A stretch of 64,000 nucleotides of DNA from Eustoma russellianum. Its lineage: Eukaryota > Streptophyta > Magnoliopsida > Gentianales > Gentianaceae. Shown here piece after piece: positions 33,650-44,514 of this stretch. Position 1 is the first letter of the stretch. The number at the start of each line of letters is the position of its first letter. The stretch lies in NCBI GenBank assembly GCA_036186865.1, contig AP025040.1:16733890-16797889 (forward strand), read 5' to 3'. The notes beneath the pieces are model-generated. The model worked only from the letters and a program-made list of their open reading frames with translations, did no database searches and had not been told where the DNA came from. Both the position numbers and the translations under genes were made by a program.

Positions 33650-34270
33650 AAGCAAGAATAGCTTAACACATGACATGGATCGATCCATGTCTCACTTAGA
33701 TCAATACATATGGCTGGAAAAATGAAGCTGAGTTTTCTGTCAGACTTCAGTTGATCGAAGTGACTTGGATCGATCACTTCGATTGATTGATGTATCTTGG
33801 GTGCAAAGTTAGTAAACACTGTCCAACATACATCGATCATATAGATCGATCGATGTGACATAGATTGATACTTCGATTGATCGAAGTGGCTTGAGTGAAA
33901 AGTTAGAGCACACTGTGAGACTTCGATCGATGTGACTTTGATCGATCGAAGTGGCTAACAGATGTGAATTTTCACTAAAGTTGCAACTTATGCACCAAGG
34001 GACATATCCAATCACCCATGAACGGTTTAGGACGTCTGACATGATGTTCAAGGGCCTATAAAAAGGCTCTTTTAACACATTTCAATCTTGAGTTAAGAAA
34101 CCATTGGCTTGTTGTATCATGAGAGAAAATTTTTCCATAACCCTACAGCAACTAGTGGCGGCAAATATTCCTTACGGAAAGTGTACCAACACGTGTCGAG
34201 CCATTTCTTTCTATTGCTTCTTCTACTCTCCTTTACGCGGTTCAGTTTTCTAACAATCGTAAGGAATATT
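33650..34270 (+). repeat. Likely 5' LTR and leader of copia 3
   Basis: Precedes the copia 3 Gag start and holds CCTATAAAAAGG (34057-34069), a TATA box, and a cluster of ATCGATCGA-type palindromes (33677-33960). The left boundary and primer site are not clear, and no matching right LTR was found. Confidence 0.45.
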
Positions 34271-34275
34271 TTACG

Positions 34276-35090
34276 ATGGATTCAAAGAATTTTTTGAGTC
34301 AGGAGAGCATGAAGTTGGACCGTTTTAATGGCTTAAACTTCCTACAGTGGAAGGATAAGATGCTGTTCTTACTGACCGCATTGCAAATTGGGTGCTGTTT
34401 GGACCCAAAACTGAAGGAATTGTCAACCCCACAAGAAGATGACACTGAAGAGGTGAAAGTTGTATGGAGGAAAAGACAAGAGGATGAGGTGCTGTGTTTG
34501 GGGACATTTACTCAACAACCTGTGGGATCGTATTTACGATCTGCTCACTGCTACTTCATCACCAAATAAGATATGGAACGCGTTAGAGTTCAAAAACAAC
34601 AACGAGAAATAAGACGTGGACAATTTTCAGGTGATGAGGTATTTTAATTTTAAAATAGCTGAAAATATTTCAGTAATGGACCAAGTGCACGAGTTGCAGG
34701 TCATTGTTTCGAAACTCAAAGAGTTGGGTGTGGAAGTTTTTGAGTCATTGCAAGTAGGAGGGATAATTGCAAAGCTTTTCCCTAGTTGGCATGACAACAG
34801 GAAAAAATTACTGCACACAACCGAATCCTTTTTCCTTGAATAAATTTAAAACATTTGCATATAGAAGAGGAGACTAGGAGTCTTCTGAAAAGACATGTTT
34901 CTGAAGATGCACCAAGAGTGCATTAAATCAAAGGAAAACCAGAGAATTGGAGTGGAAACAAAATAAAGGACTCCGAAACATCTGAGGCTACAGACAAAGC
35001 AAAAAATTCCAAGAAAGGCAAAAGTTTTTATAATTGTGGCAAGAAAGGCACCTGAAGAAGGACTGTTGGTTTCGAAAGAAACAAAAACAG
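34276..35090 (+). pseudogene. Copia 3 Gag
   Basis: MDSKNFLSQESMKLDRFNGL, then LQWKDKMLFLLTALQI (DUF4219/UBN2-type start). A frameshift lies near 34510. VHELQVIVSKLKELGVEV and GIIAKLFPSWHDNRKKL follow. The zinc knuckle reads YNCGKKGT then a TGA and a frame change (35030-35075), so the CCHC finger is broken. It would package the element RNA. Confidence 0.8.
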
Positions 35091-35224
35091 GATAGTGGTT
35101 CCCAACATGCCAATAATGCTAGTATGGTTGATATTGGAACCTATGAACTGGTTACAATGGTATCCGATTTGCATGTTGGTATGGTAACTGAATTGCATAT
35201 GGTTACGAAATCACAAATGATTGG

Positions 35225-36350
35225 TGTTCGATTGGGATGCAACTGTACATGTTTGCAACAACAAGGATCTGTTCAAGACTTATCAAGTTGTGGAGAATAG
35301 CCAGCAAGTTCTCGTGGGAATCCGCATTGCCACAAAAGTCTTGGAAAAAGGTAGTGTAAAGTTAGACTTTACTTCTTGAAAGAAGTTGTTACTTGTCAAC
35401 GTTCTACATGTACCTGAAATTTCATAAATCTCGTTTATGCCAATTTAATCTGTAAAAAACGGGTTCAAGATTGTAATGGAGGGGGAGAAAATTATAATGT
35501 CCAAAAATGGTATTTTTGTAGGCAAGGGTTATTCTTGCGACGAGATGTTTAAGTTGAGCATAAATAAAAATCATGCAGCTTATGCTTACTCTGTTGATTC
35601 TTCTTTTTCATTATCGCATGATAGACTTGCGCATGTAAGTAGTGCAACAATTAAATTTATGTTTAAGCATGCCTTAATTTCATGTAAAGATGAAAATAAA
35701 AGAAAATGTGAGATTTGCATACAAGCAAAAAGGACAAAGAAACCATTTCCAAAAGTTGATAGAAAGTCAGAACTCTTAGAACTTGTTCATTCGGATATTT
35801 GCAAATTGAATGGTGTTTTGACTCGATGAGAAAATAGATATTTCATAACTTTCATTGATGATGCCTCCAGATATACATATGTATATTTCTTAAGGCATAA
35901 AGATGAAGTTTTTGACATGTTCAATGTTTACAAAATCGAAGTTGAAAATCATTCGGGACTGAAAATAAAAGTTCTAAGAAGTGACCGTGATGGTGAATAC
36001 TTTCCTCTTGAATTTAATCAATTCTATGAGGAGAATGGTATCATACATCAGAAAAGTGCTCCTTATACACCCCAACAAAATGGTTTGGCTAAAAGAAAAA
36101 AGAAGTTTAGTTGACATACTAAATGCAATGTTATTGCACTCTGGTTTGCTAAAGAATTTGTGTAGAAAAGCCTTATTGATGGCTTCTCACATTCATAACA
36201 GAATTCCTTCTAAGAAGTTTGAGGTTTCTCCATATGAAATATGGAAGAAACGAAGACCAAATCTAAGTTATCTTAGAGTTTGGGGTTGTCTGGCCTATTA
36301 TAGAGTTGGGGCCAAGAGCTATCAGAGGTGTTTTTATTGGATATGCCAAA
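35225..36350 (+). pseudogene. Copia 3 protease and integrase
   Basis: The protease site reads FDWDATVHVCNNKDLFKTY (about 35227-35285), with DWDAT in place of the usual DSGAT, so the active site is altered. The pre-integrase zinc region is LSHDRLAHVS...CEICIQAKRTKKPF. Integrase keeps Asp in FIDDASRY and Asp in RSDRDGEYF, but the catalytic Glu is Lys (QQNGLAKRKKK). Stops at 35827 and 36112, then a shift into VDILNAMLLHSGLLKNL. Confidence 0.85.
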
Positions 36351-37506
36351 AACTCTAAAGCATATAGGATTCTAGATATAGAATCCAATGTGTTTGTTGA
36401 ATCAAGGGATGTTGAATTTCCTGAGGATAAATTCTTAAGAACATATTCAAAACGAGGTGCAACAAATGGAAATTTGAATGAACCTATAGTTCGAGATTTC
36501 TCTAATAGTCCTTCTAGCGTTGAACAAAATCAAAGTTTTCCAACTGAGATTAGGAGAAGTCAACAGGCTAGAAAGAAAAACTATTTACATCCTGATTTCA
36601 TTTCTTCACAATCCATCACTTTCTTAGTTGAAGGTAATAGGACAATGATAATTAATCAAATACCAATTGTACTAAGTGTTGAAGATGATCCTAAATCCTA
36701 TAAGAAGGCTATGCAATCAAGAGATGCATCATTTCGGAAAGAAGCAGTTGACGATGAGATGAATTCGTTATTATCTAACAATACATGGGTTCTCACTGAC
36801 CTGCCTCTGAGTTCAAAGCAATTGAATACAAATAGTTATTTAGAAAAAATATAATACGGATGGTTCAATTCAAACTTTCAAGGCTAGATTGGTTGCCAAG
36901 GGTTTTAGACAAAGAGAAGGGATATACTATTTTGATACATATGCTCCAGTAGAAAGAATAACTTCCATTAGAGTATTGATAGCTTTAACATCCATTAATA
37001 ATCTGTTTATTTGTCAAATGGATGTTAAGACTGCATTTCTCAATGGTGATTTAGATGACGAAGTCTATATAGAACAACCGGAAGATTTTGTTCTACAGGG
37101 TAATGAGCACAAAGTGTGTAAATTGGTAAGGTCACTGTATGGATTGAAACAAGCACCGAAACAATGGCATGAAAAGTTTGACACTACTATTTTGAAAAAT
37201 GGTTTCAAGCATAATAGTGCTGATAAGTGTGTATATTTCAAGTTTACAGACAAATATGATGTCATTATTTGTTTATACGTGGATGACATATTGATTGTTA
37301 GCATTAATATGGAAGGAGTAAATGAAACTAGGAGGTATTTAACTTCACAATTCCAAATGAAAGATCTGGGTGAAGTAGATATTATCTTGGGAATAAAAGT
37401 GTTCAAACATAGTAGAGGTTTTGTTCTTTGTCAATCTCATTATATAAGCAAAGTGTTAACTAAGTTCAAACACTTGGAGATCAAAGAAAGAAAACACACC
37501 ATATGA
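36306..37506 (+). pseudogene. Copia 3 integrase C-terminus and reverse transcriptase
   Basis: IRGVFIGYAKNSKAYRILD closes integrase; a Ser/Asn-rich linker follows. A frame break near 36850 precedes RT: FKARLVAKGFRQREGIYYFD, CQMDVKTAFLNGDLDDEVYI, SLYGLKQAPKQWHEKF and catalytic YVDDILIVS. RT stops at 37504. Confidence 0.88.
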
Positions 37507-37559
37507 TGTCTCATACAAATTGACTGGACATACCAGCAGAGCGGTAGCTCAACTTGAAT

Positions 37560-38190
37560 ATGCTAGTGCAATTGTAGTTTAATGTATGCTACATAGTGCG
37601 CTAGATCGGATATTGCCTTTGCAGTGTGTAAATTATCAAGGTATACTAGTAATCCTACTATGGACCATTGGAAGGCAATCGGGAGAGCACTTGGGTACTT
37701 GAAAAAAACTATAAATTACGGATTGTATTATAATAATTTTCCCTCCGTGTTAGAAGGTTATACTGATGCTAGTTGGATAACTAGTATTGGTGATAACAAG
37801 TCTACAACGGGTTGAGTGTTCACATTAGATGGTGGTGCGGTTTCTTGGGCTTCAAGGAAACAAAAATGTATAACACACTCCACCATGGAATCCGAATTCA
37901 TAGCGTTGGAATCTGCAGGTAAGAAAGCTGAATGGTTGAGAAATTTACTGTTGGATATAGGGTTGTGGTCACAATCGATGCCAGCTATTTCCTTACACTG
38001 TGATAGCTAAACAACGATGTCTAGAACTTATAGTAAAATCTATAACGGAAAATCTAGACATGTCAGCCTTAGACATGATTATGTAAGACAACTAATAACG
38101 GATGGTGTAATAGCCATTGCATATGTCAAATCCTACAATAACCTAGCGGATCCGTTGACAAAGAGTCTTTCAAAAGACTTGGTATAAAGT
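37560..38190 (+). pseudogene. Copia 3 RNase H and pol tail
   Basis: LSRYTSNPTMDHWKAIGRAL, GYTDASWITSIGDNKSTTG then TGA (37813), VSWASRKQKCITHSTMESEF, HCDS then TAA (38008), and the tail NLADPLTKSLSKDLV (38140-38187). Catalytic Asp, Glu and Asp positions are visible but split by stops. Confidence 0.85.
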
Positions 38191-38990
38191 ACATCTTTAA
38201 GATGAGATTGAGACATATGATATAAGTTCACTTGTAATGGGAACCCAACTTTTCATAGCATACCACTAGTCATAGATTCAATGGGTAACAACAAGTCACA
38301 AAGTGATGGATTAAAGTACTAAGATTGGTCTTTAAAGAATCAAAGCGCTGTGTATTGATCTTTAAAGAATTGAAATATTAGTGTTAAAGGAGGCTGAGTG
38401 TTAAAGCACTCTTAATGAAGAATTAAAAGAAAATATCTTAATCTTCACCTATATGAACATGGGAAGTGGTGCCGCTTCGGCAAGCAAAGATCTTGAAATG
38501 TTCATGAATACTAGGGGAAGCTCAAGGCCATAAATTGCGGTTTAATATAATCTTCTAGGGCGAATGTGGTTTCATGTGTATAGTATTTCGATTTCTAACA
38601 TATAAAATCTGATTCAATACATTCGTGCTATCTAGATTTCGTTAGAACTTTTAAGTGTTATACTAATAATAAGAAGAGCCTCCATAGACTCGATCTTTGC
38701 GTAGCGTGATACAAGCTGGCTGCCGGCTTCACCTTGGTCTTTTTATCAAAGACCAAGTTTAATAGCGCACTTCTCATTCACGTGCGCGTTAAGTTAGGCT
38801 TTAATCTTTGTTTATCAGTTGATCTTGAAGGCCACATTGACGTTCTAATTAGAGGTAATGGTGATTTACCATTTCGCCTCACATGTTTTTACTGCAATCG
38901 AAGAGGGACCATGAAGATTTTTGCAAGAAATTTGATAGTGGTCTGCTGGCAAAATTACAAATTGAAAATAAGAAAATTTAAAAGAAATCG
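38190..38990 (+). mobile_element. Copia 3 3' internal/untranslated region
   Basis: Non-coding sequence after the pol tail, with TTAAAGAATC and GTGTTAAAG repeats typical of the 3' region of such copia elements. No copy of the 33.65-34.27 kb LTR is recognisable, so the right end is lost or too diverged. Confidence 0.45.
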
Positions 38991-39129
38991 ATAAAGAATA
39001 TATATACCTGCGTAGTTAAATTATACAAGTTTATATGATTGAAATTATAAACGAATCGGATTGATTCTCAAAAAAAAAAAAAACAATTCATTTGGGATCG
39101 TGCTCTTGACATATCAGGTTCGTATTTTA

Positions 39130-39354
39130 ATTTACACCGTCCCATAGATTTCGAATCTACTCACTAACACACTAGCACAACATATCCCTATTATCATGTC
39201 ATTTATGCAGGTAGAGCCGGGGGTCTCACTGGAAGCAGACTCTCTATCCCTTGGGATAGAGGTATTGTCTGCCTACCACTTACCCTCCCCAGACCCTGAC
39301 AATAGCTTTTGCTGTCGTTGGGATATACTGGGTACGGATGATGATGATGATGAT
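39130..39354 (+). mobile_element. RTE-LINE / Au-SINE-type 3' tail, copy 2, (GAT)n ended
   Basis: GGGGGTCTCACTGGAAGCAG, ATCCCTTGGGATAGAGGTA, CCCTCCCCAGACCC and GGGATATACTGGGTA, then (GAT)5 (39339-39353). About 60 bp upstream is also shared with the RTE LINE end at 40985-41060. Confidence 0.75.
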
Positions 39355-39669
39355 ACATTTCAGACGAATTGGAATTACAATCAAACATTCTATTTATTTA
39401 TCTTAAAGTGGGATATAATTGGTACTATCATACCTACATGCCTTCTCCAACCCCTCTCCTCCTCCTCGCCATATGTATATGCTTTTTTTTTAGTTATCAT
39501 ATGTATCTTATCTATTTCATATTTACCACTTGTCCTGGACCAATATCACCATCAAACATAAACCATAGATACACCAAATGCTTGTAAGTACAATAATCTC
39601 CTTACATGGATTTGCATTGACTAGCTTGGTTTAAAATTCAGGTTTGATAATCCTTGAATCCTCCACTTA
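39355..39669. other. Spacer
   Basis: AT-rich sequence between the RTE tail and the outer gypsy LTR. No gene recognised. Confidence 0.5.
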
Positions 39670-40469
39670 TTTGTAGCGATCCGTCTCGAGCTCTAGTACT
39701 TGAAACGGTTCATCTGTCATATTCTGGTAAGAGAAATACATAGCATCGATGCCAAATCAAATACATGTCAGCAAAGTGACGTAAAATGATGTCAGCAGAA
39801 ATCATAAAATAAAAATCCTTGGATAATCATTAATACATAAATCTAGGCAAATTCGGAAATCCAATACAAAATCTTAACTTAATAAAAATACCTTAAACGT
39901 CTCAACTAATAAATCTTTAGTCCACAAAGCGGAAACCTCAAACCCATAAAATAAATGTCTCAACATAAATGGCACAAATGTTTACCTCGTAATATCCTCG
40001 GACCAGAGGTATCCACACTCAGACTCGTCCTCTACGAACTTTAAATCGTAGCCCTAATTCTCTGTAAAATAGCAATAAGTATACTATAAGTGACAAAACA
40101 TCGTCCTGTAAGTAACTTTTCTGCACCCACTATGGTATCATACACGGAAAAACAAGTATAAATATATAATCAAATAATATAGAAAAATATCAAGTTTTCC
40201 GTTCGCAAATAATTACTATTATACCCTTATAGTCAAACATTCATCAAGTCAACCAAGTCAATCATCCACTCAATATCAAATCAAATGTTAGCCACAACCA
40301 AAATCCGATGATCCAGGTTACCAAATCGATGCGATGCAAATTTCAAATCAAACTTTCGATTTCCAAATCGAAAATTTCAATTTTCAATATGATACAATTT
40401 TCAATATCCAATTCCGATTCTAAATCATTATGATTTTTGATATATGGAACATACTGTTGGACTATCAAG

Positions 40470-41201
40470 AGGCCTTAGTCACAGAAGATGGAAGTGGCAT
40501 AGATGAGGATTCTGAGGTGGATGCGTGGGCATACAAGGCTGACCGGATCAGAAATGAAGTATTTCAGAAAAGGTTAGAGGTGGCTAGTATAGCAAATAAG
40601 ATAAGAGAGTGGAGGCGAGATGGTTTGGGCATGTCTACAGGAGACAGATAATGGCGTCTGTCAGGACAGTTAAAAGCCTCATTCTAGAGGGAAACAGGAG
40701 TAAAAACAGGCTAAAACTGACTTGGGGTGAGCGGATTAGGCATGACTTACTAGATTTGCACCTCTTTGAGGACATGGTCCATGATAGGAGTTCATGGAGG
40801 CAGATGATTAAGGTTAACGAGGTTGTAGGCTGGATATATGGACACCTTAGAGTATATATAGGGTCTTAGATACTCTCTACACTTTAGGTTGACTTTGCAC
40901 TTTTTTGTTTTTATTTTTGTCTTTGTCTTGCATTAATTGTGCATATACATGTTTATGGCTATTTTAATATCGGAAACTTTCCGATTTGTATTTATTGAAT
41001 TTCCTCACTAACACACTAGAGCACCATATCCCTATTATTTTGTCATTTATGCAGGTACATATAGAGCCTGGGGACTCAATGGAAGCAAACTTTCTATCCC
41101 TTAGGATGGAGGTATTGTTTGTCTGCCTCTTGCCTTCTCCAGACCCTAGCGATAGCTTTTGCTGTCATTGGAATATCCTTGGTATGATTGATTGATTGAT
41201 T
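40470..41201 (+). mobile_element. RTE-type LINE 3' end with (GATT)n tail
   Basis: Coding remnant in three frames: QKMEVA*MRILRWMRGHTR, then RIRNEVFQKRLEVASIANKI, then RWFGHVYRRQ and LTWGERIRHDLLDLHLFEDM, the C-terminus of plant RTE LINEs. A 3' region with CCTGGGGACTCAATGGAAGC and CTTCTCCAGACCC ends in (GATT)4 (41186-41201). It joins an RTE coding end directly to the Au-SINE-like tail. Confidence 0.8.
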
Positions 41202-41591
41202 TCAAATCCAATTTCGATGCAATGGCTATAGCACTTTTCTTACAAGTGACTTATATCAGATCTACGAATTGATCACTGCAATGATGAAATATGCCCAGGC
41301 GCTTTATCAAAATAGTCAAATGTGCCTAGACGTCCGATTGGCAGTCTAATATGCCCCTGCTCTATCAAAATAGTCAAATATGCCTTGCTTGTTTGGAACC
41401 AATCGTGCTTACCAATATATTTTCCTTGTGTGAATTTTGCAATATGCAATGCATAATTTAAAAACGATTTCCAAATATCAAAATTTTCCAATTTTTTTCC
41501 AAACCAATTTCCAAATATTCAATCACAAATATTTCCAAATACCAATCACAAATAATTTCAATTACTCATTAACTCTCAACTCCCGTGTGTG

Positions 41592-41595
<4 letters not shown>

Positions 41596-41650
<55 letters not shown>

Positions 41651-41711
41651 GTGTGTGTGTGTGTGTCTCCACACCCATACATGTGCATATATACATATAT
41701 ACATATATACA
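41596..41711. repeat. (AT)n/(TG)n compound microsatellite
   Basis: About 25 AT units (41597-41648), then (TG)n, then ATATAC repeats up to the solo LTR start. It is the target of the next insertion. Confidence 0.9.
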
Positions 41712-44402
41712 TGTTGAGAAACCAGGGTTTGAGTGATTTGAAAATACATGATTTAAATGTTACTTGTTTTCGAAATGTATGATTTAAGTATTACATGACA
41801 TATGTACGTGATAAATATGCTTTATATGGTTATATATATTATTGCCGTACTAACGTACCATGAAGCGTTAAGGCTTACATCCATGACAAACATTTGTTGT
41901 CTTTATACTATTTTCAGGTGCTATGCTAAATGAACTAGTTTAGTTCATTTAGTGAAGTGCTTAAGAAGATGAACTTACTATTTCATTAAATGAGGTACTC
42001 AAGGAAATATATTTGGAGATAACTACTTAGCAACAAATTTTAGAATGGAAAGTCCTCTTCTCATTCTTACACACACGCCACATATATATGATATGTATAT
42101 GTATACATATTTTTTTATAATGACGAACTATATACTTCTATCCCGAAGTTTCACTGACACGTCATACACATCATAAACGTACGTCAATATCACACCACCA
42201 TATAAATATCATATTTGTGAGTATATACAGGTTCCATATCATAAAATACAAGTCATCATGTTACCAAAATTATGCCGACATGTCACGAGTCTATAAACCG
42301 AAAATTGCTACATCGGATGACTACCGAACCATCACCGACATGTCACATACTTACCATATAAAGATGTCCAGCATATATACACTCCAAAAGCTTAAACATT
42401 TCGTGCACCACATGTCTATATCAGCCCCAAAGTCATACCATGTTTACACACATCAATCACCTACAATTTTCCTTGAGTTGTTGGAAGTTCAAATTTAATT
42501 TTTTTAAACACATGGCCCTTTTTTACAATCAGCTGTTGGAGCTGAAATTACACTTTATACTATGTATATTATGTGTGACATAACATATTTTACATGCCTA
42601 AGATTTTTGAGATTAATTGGAGAAAAATCGCGTAATCGACGAAAGTCGAACTTCGGTTTTCTTCACTTATATATATGGGACGTCTTTCATATGTATGTAA
42701 CATGTACCTAGACACTTTTTACATATCTAAGACACATTGGACAATCTATAAAAACAAATTAAGGGTTGATTGAAATTTACCATGTGTCTGAAGATATTGC
42801 ATCATTATGTATCAAAATTACAAAAACAATTTCAGCACATGGGAGCTAAGGAGTACACGCCATTTTTAGCCTTCTTGGAGCCTAGGTGGAGCTTTTTTAG
42901 CACTTTGATTGGTGGAGGATAAGCCACAAGTGATTGATGACATTGAAGAAGGCCAAGACACACAAGGAAAGAATTTAAAATCAAACAAAGTGCTGAAGTT
43001 TCAACACATGCTTCAAGGGGGGCGATTTTCAGTACATGTTCATCTCAAATTTTCTTCCAAAATTGAGGGGCAATCACATCTTGATTGATTGGAAATTAAC
43101 ATACTTAATTTTTGTTATGTGTTTCAGATTTTTCGATAAATTTCCAGGTCATATGAATTAGTGTCAAGGTAGAAAATGAAAGCCCCATCATGGAGTGACA
43201 ACTAAGCGAAGACATATCGTTTGTCCAATCATATTTCGCCAAGTAAGCAAGGGTGCGTCACAAAGTTATACAATGCATCTTCTAAGGGTCTTCAAGACAA
43301 TTTTCAAGAAAGACTTCAGCCTAAGGGGGCGTGCCACACCATCTATAAAAGGGGGCAGAGTGTTCAAGAGAAAGGAAGCCAAATTTCATATTCAAGCAAG
43401 TTCAAGCAAGACTATTCTCTTCTTCTCCTATTCATTTCTCCTTCTCTTAGCCTCAAGCATATCACTCTTACATTCTAAACTATGTATAGGCTTTGATTTT
43501 ACCACCCATATACATCCCATTCTTGTACAAGGTTGATGAAGGTGTGATCATACCTTCATTTGTTTGGTGGTGGTATTTGTATTGGTTGTTTTTGTTTGCT
43601 CATTGTAAGAAGGGTGAAATTGGTGTATAAATCCAGTAACCCTTGTGTGAAGGTATTTTTGTGTCTAGTGAGTATCGAGGAAGGTGTCCTCGAAGACTGG
43701 AGTAGGTCAATTTGACCGAACCAGTATAAAAGTTTCGGTGTTCTTACTTCTTAGCACTTTTACTTTCAGTTCCTGTTTTATGCATCATTTTCATAGCTAC
43801 GGTAAAAATAGAAACATTTTTCAAAAATCATCAAACTTTGCAGAAACATAGCCAAAGGTCTTAGATTTCATTTGAAATAAGTTTCATTGAATTTGAATAA
43901 GTATAAGTCATTAAAATGTTCATAGTTCTAAGACTAGTGCAGTCTGATTCTCAAATTGGCAAAGGTTGAGAACATCAACGTGGTTGAACTACATACCAAA
44001 GGAATTTTGAAAAACTGTTTCAACCCATTAAAGTATACATCCTAAGGGTCACTACATAAAATTTAGAGATCACTTAGAGTTGTCAATAAATAGGAATAAA
44101 TTTTTCATTTTGAGGAACAGTTTCTGTCAGATTGACACAGTCTGAGTGAAAATGTTTTTTCAAGGGGTTACACTTTGAATTTTAATCTAAAATTTTCATG
44201 ACACATTCATGACATCTGAGAGTACATTTTCACCAAATTTCACGATTTTTGAAGGTCTATAACCTGATCATCTAGTTAATTAAAAATTGGGTCTGAAAAC
44301 AGAATCTGTTTTCAGAAGTGAGAAATCGATAACAAAAAGTTTTAAAAAAACAACGCATTCACTATTCAACCCCCCTTTCTAGTGGTACTATACAGGTCCT
44401 AC
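41712..44402 (+). repeat. Solo LTR of a ~2.7 kb-LTR copia (Sirevirus-like) family
   Basis: Starts TGTTGAGAAACC and ends CATTCACTATTCAACCCCCC then TTTCTAGTGGTACTATACAGG and CCTACA. The C-rich CTAG end is typical of plant copia LTRs next to a TGGTATCAGAGC primer site. A TATA box lies at 43342-43350. Length and both ends match the minus-strand LTR at 58388-61135. No internal coding remains. ATATATACA occurs on both sides, compatible with a target duplication in the microsatellite. Confidence 0.7.
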
Positions 44403-44514
44403 AATATATACACGTATATCCTTCGACCCACTTTCCCCCAACCCACTACCCAACTCACCCCTCCCTTGCCCCCAGCACCCTCAGCCACCCCACTGCCCTC
44501 ACCAGAACCCTTTC

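Noticed and set aside
42217..42498. 93-codon frame
   Set aside because: Lies inside the solo copia LTR; no domain, likely chance.
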